Shown: positions 1-8,626, counted from the first letter of the stretch. The stretch: 64,000 bases of DNA from Dysosmobacter sp. Marseille-Q4140 (GCA_018228705.1 CP073694.1:2170001-2234000), one strand, 5' to 3'. Translations and numbers: made by a program. Notes: generated from the sequence alone by a model not told the origin.

Positions 1-201
1 CGCGCAGCCTATGGAACAACTTGCTTGTGGTTTCGGGCATATACCCCTCTCCTCTCCATCATTGCCGCAAGCCTATCCCAGCTAATCGGGCTAAAGAGAC
101 AGAATTGTCTGATCCCTATTCTGACTCGGATGATCAGTGTCCAAAAAGTAATATCCGATTTCAATGAAGTTCAAGCGAACAGCGTTTTTGCGGATGTCTG
201 A
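1..201 (+). CDS. Possible 3' end of an unidentified gene
   Basis: Frame 1 is open for 66 codons from the window edge to a TGA at 199-201. The conceptual peptide has a hydrophobic patch followed by basic residues in its first half, which could be the end of a membrane protein, but no family is recognised. Codon use is not convincingly that of the neighbouring genes, and 66 open codons can occur by chance. The start, if any, lies outside the window. From 202 to 327 nothing is seen. Confidence 0.2.
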   Translation, partial: RAAYGTTCLWFRAYTPLLSIIAASLSQLIGLKRQNCLIPILTRMISVQKVISDFNEVQANSVFADV

Positions 202-327
202 ATGTTCTTGAGGCCTTTGTTTTTTGTAAATCTATGCTACATACACTTTTATTTTTCATTTTACCGTAAAAATAAAAATTGCGCCAGAGGGAAGAAACAA
301 TCTCCAAATCCATTGCCCTACCCGACC

Positions 328-698
328 TTTGTTATCATTCGTCTTCTTGATATATTTCCCCACCACTTGGCGCAGTAGGGGCAGTGCAGGATGAATTGTC
401 TGGCCTGCAAGCAGCACTTGACATTTTCTCGATTGCAAGCTACCATCACGGAAACAAGTCCACCACTTGCGGAAAGAGTTCCCGGCTCCGCCCAATGAGC
501 GGAGCCGGGGACTTGACCAATGCGATGACCAATATCCGGATATCAGCGGGTGGACACAGTGAACAATGACCTTTTGCTCGTTCTGAAAAAGTGAAACCAA
601 AAGCGCCGGAAAGCGCCTGATAGCAGGGCTTTGACGCACAGACGGATCTTCACTCGCAGGAGGTTACTGGTTCGAGTCCAGCAGTCTCCACCAAAAAG
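328..698 (+). repeat. Diverged long non-coding repeat, copy A
   Basis: This stretch aligns along its whole length, in the same direction, with 15034-15405 (copy B). Shared landmarks in order are a GTTAT.ATTCGT..T.TTGATA start, TTTCCCCACCAC, a CTTGACATT block near 418, a strong hairpin with GC-rich arms at about 475-515, an identical 44-bp block at 507-550 containing the palindrome ATATCCGGATAT, and a tRNA-3'-end-like tail at 656-693. No convincing reading frame spans both copies. A third short match to the start of the unit (about 772-802) lies just beyond the terminator. It may be a mobile or structured-RNA repeat family; its identity is unknown to me. Confidence 0.75.
656..693 (+). other. 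tRNA 3'-end-like fragment (T-arm, acceptor strand, CCA)
   Basis: Positions 667-681 form a T-arm (CTGG, loop TTCGAGT, CCAG). They are followed by an acceptor-like strand AGTCTCC, a discriminator A at 690 and CCA at 691-693. The complementary 5' acceptor strand GGAGACT and a D-arm are not found in the preceding 90 bases, so this is not a whole tRNA. The same place in copy B is degraded (CTTGAGT loop, TCA end). A tRNA-end scar left by site-specific integration is one explanation. Confidence 0.5.
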
Positions 699-720
699 TT
701 TGCCTCAATGAGAAAGCAAG

Positions 721-750
721 AAGCCTGTCCCGAAAGAGACAGGCTTTCTT
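721..750 (+). terminator. Intrinsic terminator after repeat A
   Basis: A 9-bp perfect stem, AAGCCTGTC at 721-729 with GACAGGCTT at 738-746, closes an 8-nt loop and is followed by TCTTT. It sits just after the tRNA-like tail, as for a transcribed small RNA, and converges with the 3' end of tnaA. Confidence 0.6.
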
Positions 751-823
751 TGCTGTAAAGGTTTTGATTTTGTTATCCTTCGTATCGTTGATACCCTTCT
801 GTATCAGATAATTGGGAGGAAGA

Positions 824-2461
824 TTATTCGTTTGGATAAGGCTCCAGGAAGGCGTGGAAATGGCGCATGGGCAGATTATGGCCCCAGACAATGCGCATGT
901 TGGGGATATTCTCCCGATCCTCATACAGGGCTTTCACCGCAGCAATCACATAGTCCAGATGCTCCTGGGTCAGGCGGCTGCGGTCGATGGCAAAGCGCAC
1001 CACATTGGCCAGCTCCGCCTGCTGCTCCGGGGTCTTCAGGTCGTACTCCATGGAGTAGTCGCCAAGCTCTGAGACCCGGATACCGTACCGGCGGATCAGC
1101 TCCAGGGAGAAGCCCTCGCCGGCGAAGGTGTCGTGGCCCCGCTTTCCGTCAAAGAATTCGTCCATGTTGATGTACACAGCATGGCCGCCGGCAGGCAGCA
1201 CCACGCCCTTGATCCCGGCCTTGTAGAATCCCTCGGCCAGGTAGTTGCACTGCGCTACACGTTCGCTCATGTAGCCGAAGTTGCAGCTTTCGTACAGGCC
1301 CACGGCCAGGGCCATGATATCCCGGCCGGACATGCCGCCGTAGGAGTCGTTGCCGTAGCAGGAGATCTGCTTGACCTTCAGCAGCACGCCCACGTCGGTC
1401 TTGACGGTGCCGTCGGCGTTGAAGTCGGAGAAGTTCTTCCAGAACAGTCCGCGGTCCCGGAAGGCCAGCATGCCGCCCATGTTGGCGTGGCCGTCCTTCT
1501 TAGCGGACATGGTGAAGGCGTCGCAATAGGAGAACATCTCCGTTGCGATCTCGGCGATGGACTTGTCGGCGTAGCCCTCCTCACTGGTCTTGATAAAGTA
1601 GGCGTTCTCCGCCCAGCGGGCGGCGTCAAAGACCAGGGGGATGTTGTACTTGTGGGCCACCCGATTGATCTCCCGCAGGTTGGCCATGGACACCGCCTGA
1701 CCGCAGATGGGATTGTTGGTGATGCAGGCGAAGACCAGGGGTACGTTCTCCGGCCCCACGCCCTGAATCAGCTGCTCCAGCTTCTCGATGTCCATGTTGC
1801 CCTTGAAGGGGTTCTTCTCGTACCGGCCGCCCTCGGGCACCTGGTAGAGCAGTTCCTTGTCGTACAGGTTCCGGGGAATGGAGCCCATCTGCTTGATGTT
1901 GCCCTCCGTGGTATCGAAATGGCCGTTAGAGGGGATAGTGAACACCTTGCCCGGATGCCGGGCGGAGAGGATATTCCGTACGATTTCCATCAGTACCGAC
2001 TCGGCGGCCCGTCCCTGCTGGATGATAAAGGTGTTGGGCCGCTCCATCTGGGCAGCGCCGCCGTTGAACAGGCCGCCCTCGTACTCGCAAAGGTACAGCT
2101 CGTCCATCATCTTTTCCACATCCCGGCAGTCAGTGCGGACCAGATCGATGGACTTCTTCCAATTCTTCTCGCCGCCCCGCTCAAAGATGTCCCGGAAGGT
2201 GTCCAGCAAAACATAGTAGCCGGTGTTACGGCCGTATGCCTCGTCTCCCAGGAACAGCGCGGCCCATTGATGATTGGTCATAGCGGTGGTGCCGGAGTCC
2301 GACAACATGTCCACTGTCAAAAGGCCGGAGGGGAAAGCAAATTCATTATAGTGGGTGGCTTTCAGGGCCCGCTCCCGTTGTTCCACGGTAACCGTAGGCA
2401 GGTCGCGGACGGCAAAGGCGCAGTGGCGGGGGGTGGGAACATTCAGCGGATACATTTTCAT
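824..2461 (-). CDS. tnaA: Tryptophanase / beta-eliminating lyase
   Basis: PLP enzyme of the tryptophanase/tyrosine phenol-lyase family, which cleaves an aromatic amino acid to indole (or phenol), pyruvate and ammonia in the cytoplasm. At 545 residues it is longer than the E. coli enzyme (about 471). Family signatures are seen throughout: the PLP-phosphate region GGLFNGGAAQME is preceded by a long N-terminal part, the DAARWAENA motif follows near residue 280, and the Schiff-base lysine lies in MSAKKDGHANMGG near residue 319. The start at 2461 has GGAGGT upstream. It is divergently transcribed from the PucR-type regulator, so control by that protein is likely. Tryptophanase fits better than phenol-lyase, but substrate choice cannot be proved from sequence alone. 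Confidence 0.9.
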   Translation of the reverse strand: MKMYPLNVPTPRHCAFAVRDLPTVTVEQRERALKATHYNEFAFPSGLLTVDMLSDSGTTAMTNHQWAALFLGDEAYGRNTGYYVLLDTFRDIFERGGEKNWKKSIDLVRTDCRDVEKMMDELYLCEYEGGLFNGGAAQMERPNTFIIQQGRAAESVLMEIVRNILSARHPGKVFTIPSNGHFDTTEGNIKQMGSIPRNLYDKELLYQVPEGGRYEKNPFKGNMDIEKLEQLIQGVGPENVPLVFACITNNPICGQAVSMANLREINRVAHKYNIPLVFDAARWAENAYFIKTSEEGYADKSIAEIATEMFSYCDAFTMSAKKDGHANMGGMLAFRDRGLFWKNFSDFNADGTVKTDVGVLLKVKQISCYGNDSYGGMSGRDIMALAVGLYESCNFGYMSERVAQCNYLAEGFYKAGIKGVVLPAGGHAVYINMDEFFDGKRGHDTFAGEGFSLELIRRYGIRVSELGDYSMEYDLKTPEQQAELANVVRFAIDRSRLTQEHLDYVIAAVKALYEDRENIPNMRIVWGHNLPMRHFHAFLEPYPNE

Positions 2462-2600
2462 AGACCTTTTACCTCCATGTTTTGGTGCTGTGCACTGTCA
2501 GATTTGGAGATACCCCGGTCACCGGCTGGTGCCGGCTGGCGGACGGTATGACTGCCGCGGCCTTTCCCAAGAGGCCAAAGAGGGGAGTGGTTCTTTTTTC

Positions 2601-2628
2601 ATTATAGCGGAAAGCCTCACTGGTGTAA
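2601..2628 (-). promoter_or_regulatory. tnaA promoter
   Basis: On the minus strand, TTACAC (2623-2628) is followed after 16 nt by a perfect TATAAT (2601-2606). The predicted leader to the tnaA start is about 130 nt and shows no TnaC-type leader peptide. Confidence 0.55.
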
Positions 2629-2635
2629 TTGTTGC

Positions 2636-2676
2636 GCCGGACAAGGGATCTGAAAAAATTCTGTCCTGCCGGACAA
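2636..2676. promoter_or_regulatory. Candidate PucR operator repeats between divergent promoters
   Basis: GCCGGACAA occurs at 2636-2644 and again at 2668-2676, 32 bp apart (about three helical turns). The second copy is also half of the inverted repeat TGTCC-tgcc-GGACA (2662-2675). Both lie between the tnaA promoter on the left and the pucR promoter on the right. A related GCGGACAA occurs at 4443-4450 next to the codB promoter. Assignment to the PucR protein is an inference. Confidence 0.4.
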
Positions 2677-2705
2677 AGCGGAGTGAAGTCAAAGGTCAAA
2701 AACGG

Positions 2706-2734
2706 TTGCAAAGGCGCAGGCAATTTTATATAGT
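2706..2734 (+). promoter_or_regulatory. pucR promoter
   Basis: TTGCAA (2706-2711), a 17-nt spacer, then TATAGT (2729-2734). It is placed 53 bp before the chosen regulator start. Confidence 0.55.
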
Positions 2735-2786
2735 GTTGAATAGGAATTTATACTGGGATGATCATAAAGGACAGGGGGCGACAGAT

Positions 2787-4376
2787 ATGACCGTGGGCGA
2801 TGTGATGAAACTGCCCTGCATGGTAGGGGCTGAAGTCGTGGCCGGTCGAGACGGACTGGGTCATCCGGTGGAGTCGGTGAACGTGCTGGAGTACGGCTGG
2901 CCCACGGAGCTTTTGAATCACTTCTTTCGTTCCAATACATTTGACGGCAACGAACTGCTGATCTCCGCCCTGGCCTCTATTGCCGGTGATGTGGATGCCC
3001 AGTGTGAAAACGTCCGCCGCTACCATGCCGTGGGCTCAGTGGGACTGGTGCTGTATTATGTAGGTATCATCGTCCCGGAGATCGACCAGCGGCTGATGGA
3101 CCTGTGTAACGAGCTGGGATTTCCGCTGATTTGTATGCCCCGGGGTCAGAGTAGCCTGCGGTATAGTGAGGTCATTCGCGAGGTGCTGTTTGAGGTTTAC
3201 CGGGAGCAGCAGCGGGAACAGTTTTTCGTCAGCACCCTGCTGGATCGAATCTCCGGCCTGCCAGCCCAGCAGCGCAGCATGGAGACGCTATTGCAGATGC
3301 TCAGCGAGCATCTGCGGGTGTCCGTGATCCTGACGGAACGGCGCCAGGTACTCAATACCGCCGTTTTCTGGCCCCGGTCTCTGAGTCCAGTCATCACTGA
3401 CCAGCTGCCCGTCTGGCTGAAAGAACTGGGCGGCAGCAACCAGATCCGGGTTCCTCTAGGTGACGGCGAGGGCTATCTCCAAAGCTGTCCCTATCTGTCC
3501 GGGGATTCCGACAATCTGCGGCTGTTTATTCTCAAATACCGCGAGCCCTTATCGGAGGACATGCTCTGGCAGGCCAGCGAATGTGTGCGGCTGTTTATTC
3601 ATATCTGGAACAAAAACCATGGGAAATTTGTGATCTCCGAACTGGTTCGCGCCATTATCAATGACGAGCCAGTCCACAAACAGCAGTTGGCCCAGATGTT
3701 TCGGGTACGAATCGAGGATCTGAACCAGATGTGGCTGTTCATTCCCCGCCAGGAACAGACAGAACATGACGAACAGCTGCTGCGCAGTTGTACCGATTAC
3801 TTTTCCGCGTTCTCCGATCCTGTGTTGGTCAGCTATTACGAGGATACACTGGTGGTGTTTACTCGTGCTCTCCGGAACGGCAAACAGGATGAGGGAGAAC
3901 TGTTTGGATCTCCAGAGCGGCTGGACTGTGTTCTCCGGAGATACGAAATCATCTGCTGCGATTGTCTTGACAACAGCACGGACGCCCGCCAAGCGTATCT
4001 GGTCAGCATGGCGCACTGGCGGGCCGCCAGGAAAACCTACCCCAGAGCCAAGGTGTTAAGGACAGAGGATGTGATGTTTGCTAAGCTGTGTCAGGAAATT
4101 ATGTCTAGCCGAGAGAATTTGGATCAATACCTGAAAATCATCTCCAGCCTGCGCAGCGCCAACGCAGAACTGATTCCCACATTGACCGTCTATCTGCTGG
4201 ATGCCGGTTCCAGCATGGCGGAGACTGCCCGCTTGCTGTACGTTCATCTGAATACGGTGAAGTACCGGTTACGGCAGGTACAGGAGCTGACCGGCTTTTC
4301 TCCTACCCAGCTGCCGGGAGCGTATTCCCTGTACATTGGCGCTGCAATCAACCGGATCTCCGGTGAGGAAACTTAA
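2787..4376 (+). CDS. PucR-family transcriptional regulator
   Basis: Activator-type regulator of 529 residues. The N-terminal PucR domain (residues 1-120, TVGDVMKLPC start, VNVLE motif) probably senses a purine-like or amino-acid-derived signal. The C-terminal 60 residues form the PucR-type helix-turn-helix (ARLLYVHLNTVKYRL). The frame is open further upstream, but the ATG at 2787 is preferred because the PucR domain begins immediately there, AAAGGACAGGGG lies just before it, and a promoter sits at 2706-2734. It is divergent from tnaA and followed by its own terminator, then by codB. It likely controls tnaA and codB-DUF917-pepD. The inducer is unknown. Confidence 0.85.
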   Translation: MTVGDVMKLPCMVGAEVVAGRDGLGHPVESVNVLEYGWPTELLNHFFRSNTFDGNELLISALASIAGDVDAQCENVRRYHAVGSVGLVLYYVGIIVPEIDQRLMDLCNELGFPLICMPRGQSSLRYSEVIREVLFEVYREQQREQFFVSTLLDRISGLPAQQRSMETLLQMLSEHLRVSVILTERRQVLNTAVFWPRSLSPVITDQLPVWLKELGGSNQIRVPLGDGEGYLQSCPYLSGDSDNLRLFILKYREPLSEDMLWQASECVRLFIHIWNKNHGKFVISELVRAIINDEPVHKQQLAQMFRVRIEDLNQMWLFIPRQEQTEHDEQLLRSCTDYFSAFSDPVLVSYYEDTLVVFTRALRNGKQDEGELFGSPERLDCVLRRYEIICCDCLDNSTDARQAYLVSMAHWRAARKTYPRAKVLRTEDVMFAKLCQEIMSSRENLDQYLKIISSLRSANAELIPTLTVYLLDAGSSMAETARLLYVHLNTVKYRLRQVQELTGFSPTQLPGAYSLYIGAAINRISGEET

Positions 4377-4393
4377 AACAACAGTTTCTCCTG

Positions 4394-4438
4394 GGCCCGC
4401 TTGTCCTGTTCGGATAAGCGGGCCTGTTCTTTTTTTGT
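4394..4438 (+). terminator. Intrinsic terminator after pucR
   Basis: Stem GGCCCGCTT (4394-4402) with AAGCGGGCC (4416-4424) followed by TGTTCTTTTTTT. It separates pucR from the codB unit. Confidence 0.75.
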
Positions 4439-4442
4439 CTCA

Positions 4443-4478
4443 GCGGACAATTACAAAGAGCACAAGTTGCTTTACAAT
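4443..4478 (+). promoter_or_regulatory. Candidate codB promoter with adjacent GCGGACAA box
   Basis: GCGGACAA (4443-4450) abuts a possible -35 TTACAA (4451-4456), with a 16-nt spacer to TACAAT (4473-4478). The -35 is weak, which is compatible with activator dependence. The box matches the repeats in the tnaA/pucR region. Confidence 0.35.
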
Positions 4479-4542
4479 ATTCCTATAAGATTTGTGCAAA
4501 TCACACAGCGATTAATGACGACTTTATGGGAGGGAAGAAGAA

Positions 4543-5853
4543 ATGGCAAAGAAAACAATCGAGGCCTCCGGACTCGGTCAGGTCCGGCCGGAAGATCGCA
4601 AAAGCTGGCTCAGCATTGCCTTTATCTGGGCGGGTTCTGTGTGCTGTGTTCCCGCGCTGATGGTGGGCGCCGGTATCACCATGGGCCTGACCTTCGGTCA
4701 GGCGGCCCTGGCCATGTGCATTGGATACGGGATATGTGTGCTTTTGATGATCCTGATGAGTATTCTCTCTGCCGACAAGGGAATCCCGACAGTGGTGGCA
4801 GCCTCTGGCGCTTTCGGAAAAATTGGATCGGGCTATGTGGTTTCCTTCATCATCGCGTTCTGCTTTATCTGCTGGTTCGGATTCCAGGCGGTCATCTGCG
4901 GTGAGGCTTTCGCTGCCATTCTCAATACTTATGGCATTCCTCTTCCGGGGGTGGCCTCTACCATTTTGTGGGGCCTGGTCATGTGCATCACCGCCGTGGT
5001 GGGTATCAACTGGATCAAGATTTTGAACCTGGTGTCGGTACCGGCGCTGATTCTGATTCTGGTATATGCCATGATCGTAGTGTTTCAGGATCCGGAGTCG
5101 GTGGCCGCCATTTCCAACTATGCCCCTGCAGCCAACGCCCCCATGGTGGTCGCCGTTGGCACAGCGGTGGGCGGTTTTGCCACCGGCAGTGTACTCTCCG
5201 GAGATGTGACCCGTTACTGCAAGAGCCGCCGGGATGTCATCCTCTCCAGTATCATTGGTGTCATTCCCATGGGCGTAGGCACTATGCTGGCTGGCGGAGT
5301 GCTGGCGATTCATTCCGGCGCGGTGGGTATGGATACCAGCAGCATTGTCAATATGCTCTCCAGCATCGGCTCTCCTGTCCTGGGACTGCTGGTACTGGTG
5401 TTGGCTACATGGACGACCAATGTTTCAAATGCCTACTCCGCCGGCTTTGCCCTTCTGAGCCTGACCCAGGCCAAGGATGAAAAGCGAGCCTTCTTCACCT
5501 TGTTGGCCGGTGTGCTGGGCACGCTGTTGGCGGTACTGGGCATCACTAATTACTTCAACAGCTTCCTCAATGTCCTGGCTGCGTTTATTCCCCCAGTGGC
5601 TGGTGTGGTCATTGTGGATTACTTTATCATCAGCAAGGCCGACCCTGAGGCCTGGAAACCCACGGCCGGAGTGAATCTTGCGGGTATCCTGTCCTGGCTG
5701 GTGGGCTCTGTAGTAGCGCTGGCTTTTCCGACGGTGCTGGTGCCAACGGTCAATGGAATTGTGGTGGCCTGTATCCTGTACCTGATTCTGTTCCCTCTGC
5801 TGGGCAAAAAAGCATCGGAAGAACCAGCCGATAATAAGACGGACCCCGTATGA
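4543..5853 (+). CDS. CodB-like NCS1 permease (cytosine/purine family)
   Basis: Integral membrane symporter of 436 residues with about 12 hydrophobic segments, the usual size for NCS1/CodB permeases. The family pattern GDVTRYCKSRRDV is seen after TM6 (near residue 225), and a YFI motif occurs near residue 360. It would import cytosine, a purine, a hydantoin or a similar nitrogen compound with protons or sodium. A GGAGGGAAGAAG site precedes the ATG. It is the first gene of a unit with the DUF917 protein and dipeptidase and follows the PucR regulator. Real substrate unknown. Confidence 0.85.
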   Translation: MAKKTIEASGLGQVRPEDRKSWLSIAFIWAGSVCCVPALMVGAGITMGLTFGQAALAMCIGYGICVLLMILMSILSADKGIPTVVAASGAFGKIGSGYVVSFIIAFCFICWFGFQAVICGEAFAAILNTYGIPLPGVASTILWGLVMCITAVVGINWIKILNLVSVPALILILVYAMIVVFQDPESVAAISNYAPAANAPMVVAVGTAVGGFATGSVLSGDVTRYCKSRRDVILSSIIGVIPMGVGTMLAGGVLAIHSGAVGMDTSSIVNMLSSIGSPVLGLLVLVLATWTTNVSNAYSAGFALLSLTQAKDEKRAFFTLLAGVLGTLLAVLGITNYFNSFLNVLAAFIPPVAGVVIVDYFIISKADPEAWKPTAGVNLAGILSWLVGSVVALAFPTVLVPTVNGIVVACILYLILFPLLGKKASEEPADNKTDPV

Positions 5854-5914
5854 AAATAGGCCCCACAACAAAGAAGCAACTGCTTTCAACAGATTATATT
5901 AAGGAGGAGTCACC

Positions 5915-7024
5915 ATGAGAAAGCTGCACAAACAGGACATTATTGAGATTTTGTACGGAGCCACCCTGCTGGGCGCCGGCGGCGGCGGGTCGTTGTCCCA
6001 GGGCCTGGGCATGCTGGACGGTCTTGAGGCCTCCGGTGAGGTCATCGAGCTGGACCTGCTGGACCTCAGCGAGATCGGCGACAACGAGTACGCCGCCATG
6101 GTGGCTGGCTTGGGCTCCCCCGTGGCCATGCTGGATCCCGATATGCCCATGTTCGGCCCCGATGCCGTCCACGCCTATCGCGCGTTCCAGAAGGCATTCC
6201 GGGCGGAGGGCAAGGAGTGCAAGTACCTGTACTCCGGTGAGATGGGCGGCTTCAACACCTTCACCCCCATGCTGGTGGCCATCCTGTCCGACAAGGACCC
6301 CGCCAAGCGCATCAAGTTCCTGGACGTGGACAGCAACGGCCGCGCCGTGCCGGAGCTGAACACCACCCTCAACGCCTATTACGGCCATCCCCCCAAGCCC
6401 ATGGGCCTTGGCAGCCTTTACGGCGACGAGATCATCGTGGACCCCATCAACGACCACTCCGGCGAGCAGATCGCCCGGCAGATGTGCATGCTCTATAAAA
6501 TGCGCATCGGCTTTGCCACCTGGGGCATGAACAAGGCAGAGATGGAGGAGGCTCTGGACATCGGCTGCGTCACCAAGGCCCAGAACATCGGCAAGGCCAT
6601 CCTGGCAGCCCGGGAGAAGGGCACTGACGTCATGGAGGAACTGAAAAAGGCCATGGAGGTCCGGGAATTCTGCCGGGGCACCATTGAAAAGCTGGACATC
6701 AAGGCCGAGGGCGGCTTCGATTTCGGTACCACCGTGGTCAAGGGCGACGACGGCCACCTCTATTACATCGACTTCAAGAACGAGAACCTGATCCTGCGGG
6801 ACGAGGCCGGCAAGACCTGCCTGACCGCGCCGGAGGGCATCGGCCTGCTGGATCTGGACACGCTGACGCCGCTGACCAACGCCGATACCAAGGTCGGCAT
6901 GCGTCTGCTGGTCACCATGACGCCCGCCCATCCCAACTGGTGGGATGAGGGCCACAAGGCCTATACCTGCTGGCTGCCGGAGCTGGAGCGTGTGGGCATG
7001 AAGGGCGATCAGGTCCGCTACTGA
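5915..7024 (+). CDS. DUF917 family protein
   Basis: Protein of 369 residues, the normal length for DUF917 proteins, with the diagnostic glycine run GAGGGGS near residue 25. DUF917 proteins are found next to permeases and hydantoinase-like or nucleobase-degrading enzymes; a related domain occurs in S-methyl thiohydantoin desulfurases. The gene lies 61 bp after the CodB-like permease with a good AAGGAGG site, so it probably acts on the imported compound in the cytoplasm. No catalytic residues can be assigned with confidence. Confidence 0.85.
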   Translation: MRKLHKQDIIEILYGATLLGAGGGGSLSQGLGMLDGLEASGEVIELDLLDLSEIGDNEYAAMVAGLGSPVAMLDPDMPMFGPDAVHAYRAFQKAFRAEGKECKYLYSGEMGGFNTFTPMLVAILSDKDPAKRIKFLDVDSNGRAVPELNTTLNAYYGHPPKPMGLGSLYGDEIIVDPINDHSGEQIARQMCMLYKMRIGFATWGMNKAEMEEALDIGCVTKAQNIGKAILAAREKGTDVMEELKKAMEVREFCRGTIEKLDIKAEGGFDFGTTVVKGDDGHLYYIDFKNENLILRDEAGKTCLTAPEGIGLLDLDTLTPLTNADTKVGMRLLVTMTPAHPNWWDEGHKAYTCWLPELERVGMKGDQVRY

Positions 7025-7059
7025 GTCGGCGACAATCGTGCTGATAAGGAGGAAATCCT

Positions 7060-8508
7060 ATGGGCGTATTGGATCAGCTGGAACCCAAGGCGGTATTCAG
7101 CTATTTTGAAACCATCTGCGGTATCCCCCACGGCTCCGGAAACACCGGCCCCATCGCCGACTATCTGGTGAAGTTTGCTCAGGACCGGGGCCTTGGTTGG
7201 TACCGCGACGAGGCCAACAACGTGGTGCTGACCAAACCCGCCAGCCTGGGCTACGAAGCAGCGGACACGGTGATTTTGCAGGCCCACACGGACATGGTGT
7301 GCGAGAAAGCCCCCGGCGTGGAGTTTGATTTCACCAAGGACGCCATTCGGCCCATCGTGGAGGGCGACACCCTCCGGGCCGACGGCACCACCCTGGGCGC
7401 CGACGACGGCATCTCCGTGGCCATGATCCTGGCCCTGCTGGACGATCCGGAGCTGAAGCATCCCAAGATCGAGGCCCTGCTGACCACCGACGAGGAGATC
7501 GGCATGCTGGGCGCCTTCGCTTTCGACTGTGCCCACATCACCGGCCACAAGCTCATCAACCTGGACTCGGAGTATGAGGGCGTGCTGATGTGCAGCTGCG
7601 CCGGCGGCGCCAACGCCTATTCCACCATCCCCGTTCAGCGGGAAAATACTGCGCTCCAGCTGGTGGAAGTGGCGATTTCCGGCCTGGCCAGCGGCCACTC
7701 CGGCGTGGAGATCCACAAGGGTCGGGCCAATGCCAATGTGCTGATGGGCCGCCTGCTGGGTGCGCTGGGAGAGAAACTGTCCTATCAGCTGGTAAAGCTG
7801 GAGGGCGGCTCCCGGGAGACCGCCATCGCGGCCACCGCAACGGCGGTGATTGGCGTGGCGGCAGACAGCGGGGAGGCGGCAGCGAAAATTGCAGACAGCT
7901 GCGGCACTGTGTTTGCCAAGGAGTACGCCGCCACGGAGCCGGGCCTGACCGTGACCGCCAAGGTGCTGAACTCTGAGACGGTCAGTGCCCTGACGGCGGA
8001 GAGCACCGCTCTGGTGACCCGGGTGCTGCAGGCCCTGCCCGACGGCGTTCAGGCCATGAGCATGGATATGCCCGGTCTGGTGCAGACCTCTTTGAACTTC
8101 GGCATTTTGCAGCTGCGGGAGGCGGAGCTTTACTGCGCCAACACGGTCCGCAGTTCCATGACCACCCAGAAGCTGTGGATCCTGGACAAGGTCCGCTCCA
8201 TCGCGGCTCTGGCCGGTGGTACCACGGAGGTCACCGGCAGCTATCCCGGCTGGTCCTACAATCCCAACTCCGTGGTGAAGGACACGATCCTGTCGGTCTA
8301 CAAGGACCTCTTCGGCAAGGAGGCCACGGTGGACGCTGTCCACGCCGGCATCGAGTGCGGTCTCTTCGCCGACAGCATTCCCAATCTGGACTGCGTGTCC
8401 ATCGGCCCGGAGATGGCCGATGTCCACACGCCCAGAGAACATCTGAGCATTTCCTCCACCGCCCGGACCTACGCGCTGCTGCGCGAAGTCCTGGCCCGGA
8501 GCAAATGA
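7060..8508 (+). CDS. pepD: Aminoacyl-histidine dipeptidase (M20 family)
   Basis: Cytosolic zinc dipeptidase of 482 residues, the usual length for PepD (Xaa-His dipeptidase, beta-alanyl-histidine dipeptidase). Metal-ligand motifs are visible in order: AHTDMV (near residue 75), GADDGIS (near 110), TTDEEIGMLGA (near 145), LDSE (near 170) and the C-terminal HAGIECG (near 425). An AAGGAGG site precedes the ATG. It lies 35 bp after the DUF917 gene and ends the codB unit before a strong terminator. It would release amino acids from histidine-containing or other dipeptides. Confidence 0.9.
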   Translation: MGVLDQLEPKAVFSYFETICGIPHGSGNTGPIADYLVKFAQDRGLGWYRDEANNVVLTKPASLGYEAADTVILQAHTDMVCEKAPGVEFDFTKDAIRPIVEGDTLRADGTTLGADDGISVAMILALLDDPELKHPKIEALLTTDEEIGMLGAFAFDCAHITGHKLINLDSEYEGVLMCSCAGGANAYSTIPVQRENTALQLVEVAISGLASGHSGVEIHKGRANANVLMGRLLGALGEKLSYQLVKLEGGSRETAIAATATAVIGVAADSGEAAAKIADSCGTVFAKEYAATEPGLTVTAKVLNSETVSALTAESTALVTRVLQALPDGVQAMSMDMPGLVQTSLNFGILQLREAELYCANTVRSSMTTQKLWILDKVRSIAALAGGTTEVTGSYPGWSYNPNSVVKDTILSVYKDLFGKEATVDAVHAGIECGLFADSIPNLDCVSIGPEMADVHTPREHLSISSTARTYALLREVLARSK

Positions 8509-8583
8509 CCGGCAATCAAATACGCGGCATACGGATGCCTCTGTGACTGTTTGGGCAGTCGCGGAACGTCCCCTGTTTTCCAA

Positions 8584-8626
8584 AACACTGCCCTTCGGTC
8601 GGAAAACCGAAGGGCAGTGTTCTTTT
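8584..8626 (+). terminator. Strong intrinsic terminator after pepD
   Basis: A perfect 16-bp stem (8584-8599 with 8606-8621) with a 6-nt loop, followed by CTTTTG. It separates the codB-DUF917-pepD unit from the ior unit. Confidence 0.8.

Noticed and set aside
600..693. A complete tRNA or tmRNA ending at 693
   Set aside because: The 5' acceptor strand, D-arm and, for tmRNA, the conserved 5' end are not present in reach.
2462..2600. A TnaC-type leader peptide before tnaA
   Set aside because: No short frame with a binding site and a conserved tryptophan was seen in the leader.
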